Assembly: GCA_041725875.1 (NCBI GenBank)
Contig: JBGRQB010000015.1
Location: forward strand, 1 to 43,816
From: JBGRQB01 sp041725875
Lineage (GTDB): Bacteria; Bacteroidota; Ignavibacteria; Ignavibacteriales; Melioribacteraceae
DNA length: 43,816 nt
Direction: 5' to 3'
Position 1 is the first letter of the stretch, and every line of letters starts with the position of its first letter. Below, one piece after another: positions 41,601 through 43,816 of this stretch. A model generated the notes under the pieces. It had not been told where the DNA came from. It ran no database searches and saw nothing but the letters and a program-made list of their open reading frames with translations. The position numbers and the translations under genes are program-made.

Positions 41601-42080
41601 CTAAGCTTCAGCTTGCTCTTCTTCCGAGCTTTCTTCTTTTGCTTCTTCAGCAGCAGCTGCTGCTTTAGCTTCTTCTTTGGCTTTTAATTCAGCTGCAGCT
41701 TTTTCAGCGGCTTTTTTAGCTTTATCGGCCAATTCAGATTTTACTTTAGCATTTTTTTCTTCTTTATTTTTGAAGAATTCTTCCATTTTAGTGTTAATGT
41801 CTTCTTCGGAAAGACCTTGCTTAACTAATTCTCTTCTTAAAAGAACACCAGTTTTGCTTAAAAGGTTTTTAACAGTATCTGTTGGTTGTGCACCAACGCC
41901 TAACCAATATAAAGCTCTTTCGTCTTCAATCTCAATCGTAGCTGGTTCTGTTTTAGGATTATATAATCCAATAGCTTCAATAAATTTACCATCTCTAGGT
42001 GAACGAACATCTGCAGCAACAACTTTATACACAGGTTGTCTTTTCTTTCCCATCCTTCTTAATCTTAACTTTACAGCCAA
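41601..42080 (-). CDS. rpsP: 30S ribosomal protein S16 with long charged C-terminal tail
   Basis: 159 residues, about 75 more than the core S16. The core (1 to about 85) includes V-K-L-R-L-R-R-M-G-K-K-R-Q-P and S-P-R-D-G-K-F-I-E. The tail from about residue 105 is almost only Lys, Glu and Ala, ending with S-S-E-E-E-Q-A-E-A. The start is TTG at 42078-42080; GGAGG lies 10 bases upstream, and the N-terminus M-A-V-K-L-R fits other S16 proteins. It lies 44 bases after ffh. Confidence 0.96.
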   Translation of the reverse strand: MAVKLRLRRMGKKRQPVYKVVAADVRSPRDGKFIEAIGLYNPKTEPATIEIEDERALYWLGVGAQPTDTVKNLLSKTGVLLRRELVKQGLSEEDINTKMEEFFKNKEEKNAKVKSELADKAKKAAEKAAAELKAKEEAKAAAAAEEAKEESSEEEQAEA

Positions 42081-42124
42081 CTTACTATTTCCTCCATTAA
42101 TAACATTTTTATTATTTATTTTTT

Positions 42125-43456
42125 TTACATTTTCAAATTTCCAAGACCCTGGAGAAGGTTTTTACCACCTTTTCCACGAAACATTTTCATCATTTTCTGC
42201 ATGTCTTTAAACTGTTTTAATAAACGGTTAACATTTTGAATAGAATTTCCGCTACCGCGAGCAATTCTTTTTCTTCTGCTGCCGTTTAGCAAACCAGGAT
42301 TTTTACGTTCATTCTTGGTCATAGATTGAATAATTGCTTCAACCTTCACTAGTTCTTTATCATCAATATCAACATTTTTAATTGCTGAACCCATACCAGG
42401 AATCATTCCAAGAAGGGATTTTAAAGAACCCATTTTTTTCAACATCCTAATTTGCTTAAGAAAATCCTCAAAGTCAAATTTATTACTAAGGATTTTTTTC
42501 TCAAGATCTTCGGCTTCCTTTTCATCAAAACTTGCCTGGGCCTTTTCTACAAAGGAAATTATGTCTCCTTTGCCTAGAATTCTAGAGGCTAATCTGTCCG
42601 GATAAAAAACTTCCATTGTATCAAGTTTTTCACCCATACTCACAAATTTGATCGGCTTTTCAACAATTGCTTTAATTGAAAGAGCACAACCACCTCTTGA
42701 ATCACCATCCATTTTTGTAAGAACAACACCGTTAAAATCTACAGTATCGTGAAACGCTTTTGCAGAATTTACGGCATCCTGACCTGTCATTGAGTCAACT
42801 ACAAATAAAATTTCTGTAGGCCTGACCGACTCCTTAATTGCAGAAACTTCTTTCATTAACTCTTCATCAATGTGCAAACGACCCGCAGTATCGATGATAA
42901 TTGTATCAAGTCCGTTTTCTTTTGCATATTCTACTGAATCTGTTGCTATTTTCACCGCATCTTTGCAACCATCAATAGAAAAAACCGGGACATCAATCTG
43001 TTTTCCCAGTGTTTTAAGCTGATCGATAGCAGCTGGTCTGTATATATCCGCTGCTGTTAAAAGCATCTTTCTTTTATTACTTTTCAGATGTTTTGCAAGT
43101 TTACCACTAAATGTGGTTTTACCAGAACCTTGTAAACCAACCATTAAGATAATTGTTGGCCCTGAAGGATTAAGTGTCAATTCAGCACTTTGACCACCCA
43201 TCAATTCAGTCAGTTCATCATATATTATTTTTGTAATTAACTGACCCGGCGTAACAGAAGCCAAAACTTCTTTACCAAGAGCTTTAGTCTGAACATCATC
43301 GATGAACTTTTTAGCTACTTTATAGTTTACATCCGCGTCAAGTAAAACTCTTCTAATTTCACGTAACGTATCAGCAATATTCTTTTCAGTTAATTTTCCT
43401 TGTCCGGTAACCTTTTTTAAGGCTTTATCCAGTTTTAAGGTCAAATCTTCTAACAT
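42125..43456 (-). CDS. ffh: Signal recognition particle protein Ffh
   Basis: 443 residues. The N domain leads into the GTPase domain with G-L-Q-G-S-G-K-T-T (near residue 110), D-T-A-G-R-L-H, and T-K-M-D-G-D-S-R-G-G. The Met-rich M domain has M-I-P-G-M-G and R-R-K-R-I-A-R-G-S-G, which contacts 4.5S RNA, then K-M-M-K-M-F. It guides membrane proteins to FtsY and SecYEG. It is the first gene of the rpsP-rplS run, 21 bases after atpG; no separate promoter was seen. Confidence 0.97.
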   Translation of the reverse strand: MLEDLTLKLDKALKKVTGQGKLTEKNIADTLREIRRVLLDADVNYKVAKKFIDDVQTKALGKEVLASVTPGQLITKIIYDELTELMGGQSAELTLNPSGPTIILMVGLQGSGKTTFSGKLAKHLKSNKRKMLLTAADIYRPAAIDQLKTLGKQIDVPVFSIDGCKDAVKIATDSVEYAKENGLDTIIIDTAGRLHIDEELMKEVSAIKESVRPTEILFVVDSMTGQDAVNSAKAFHDTVDFNGVVLTKMDGDSRGGCALSIKAIVEKPIKFVSMGEKLDTMEVFYPDRLASRILGKGDIISFVEKAQASFDEKEAEDLEKKILSNKFDFEDFLKQIRMLKKMGSLKSLLGMIPGMGSAIKNVDIDDKELVKVEAIIQSMTKNERKNPGLLNGSRRKRIARGSGNSIQNVNRLLKQFKDMQKMMKMFRGKGGKNLLQGLGNLKM

Positions 43457-43477
43457 AAAATCTATACTATCCTATAC

Positions 43478-43816
43478 TTATCCGTTCTTTAATGCTTCAG
43501 CGCCTGATACAATTTCCAATATTTCGGTTGTAATTGCTGCCTGACGTTCTTTATTAAATTGAATTTTCAATTCTTTGATCAGTTCTTTTGCATTTTCAGT
43601 TGCCAGATCCATTGCTGTCATTCTGGCTCCAAGTTCAGCTGCATAAGATTCAAGTAAAGATCTCCACACTTCGGCATTTACCTGTTTTGGAAGTAAAGTA
43701 TTTATAATTTCCGCTTTATCCGGTTCATATAAAAACTCAACGCTTGACTTGCTTTCTTCTGCTTCTTTTTGATCAAATACAATTGGTAAAATCTGTTTTT
43801 TTGTCAAATTTTGCTG
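43478..43816 (-). CDS. atpG: ATP synthase gamma subunit (partial, 5' end outside the window)
   Basis: 112 C-terminal residues are visible, the frame being open to the last base. The segment with S-L-L-E-S-Y-A-A-E-L-G-A-R-M-T-A-M-D-L-A-T-E-N-A and N-K-E-R-Q-A-A-I-T-T-E-I-L-E-I-V-S-G-A is the rotor-shaft C-terminal helix that reaches into the alpha3-beta3 ring. A TTG at 43807 is an internal codon, not the start. F-type ATP synthase genes probably continue to the right. Confidence 0.95.
   Translation of the reverse strand, partial: QQNLTKKQILPIVFDQKEAEESKSSVEFLYEPDKAEIINTLLPKQVNAEVWRSLLESYAAELGARMTAMDLATENAKELIKELKIQFNKERQAAITTEILEIVSGAEALKNG

Noticed and set aside
41677..42210. 177-residue plus-strand frame opposite rpsP and the ffh end
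   Set aside because: It is the reverse of the Lys/Glu/Ala-rich S16 tail, which leaves the opposite strand free of stops.

Overview
The window looks like a chromosomal piece of an AT-rich member of the Ignavibacteria (Bacteroidota/Chlorobi group). Three things suggest this: a type IX secretion (T9SS) sorting domain of the N-Q-N-F-P-N-P-F-N-P type at the end of a secreted protein (26601-28199), the style of the ribosomal and RNA polymerase proteins, and clear Shine-Dalgarno sites, which true Bacteroidetes mostly lack. The assignment is an inference from protein style; no 16S gene is present.

Positions 1-25008 hold one very long minus-strand run of core expression genes. In transcription order it reads: tRNA-Tyr, tRNA-Gly, tRNA-Thr, rpmG, tRNA-Trp, secE, nusG, rplK, rplA, rplJ, rplL, rpoB, rpoC, rpsL, rpsG, fusA, tuf, then the S10 and spc clusters rpsJ, rplC, rplD, rplW, rplB, rpsS, rplV, rpsC, rplP, rpmC, rpsQ, rplN, rplX, rplE, rpsN, rpsH, rplF, rplR, rpsE and a partial rpmD cut by the window edge. 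Near-consensus sigma-70 promoters sit before the tRNAs (24980-25008) and before rpsL (13037-13065). Hairpins between rplL and rpoB and between tuf and rpsJ could tune output along the run.

Positions 25037-34626 hold a same-strand accessory block: a secreted 341-residue protein, a secreted FecR-domain protein, a large probable outer-membrane beta-barrel protein and a CHASE2-adenylate cyclase, packed 1-26 bases apart behind one promoter. A T9SS cargo protein and the AAA+ protein ComM follow. I read the first four genes as a cell-envelope signalling cassette that makes cAMP; this is an inference from domains and linkage.

Positions 34789-38904 hold a DUF3467 protein, a secreted TPR protein, and, on the plus strand, an adenosine deaminase, an unknown 112-residue protein and a D-2-hydroxyacid dehydrogenase, closed by a UUCG hairpin.

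Positions 38905-39672 carry two open frames that are the halves of one MqnA/MqnD-like (menaquinone-pathway, PF02621-type) protein, separated by a single in-frame TAA. Upstream of it, on the minus strand, lies the operon ffh, rpsP, khpA, rimM, trmD, rplS (39692-43456), and at the window edge the 3' end of atpG.

There is no CRISPR array, insertion sequence, phage gene or rRNA. No stretch above 300 bases lacks a gene.
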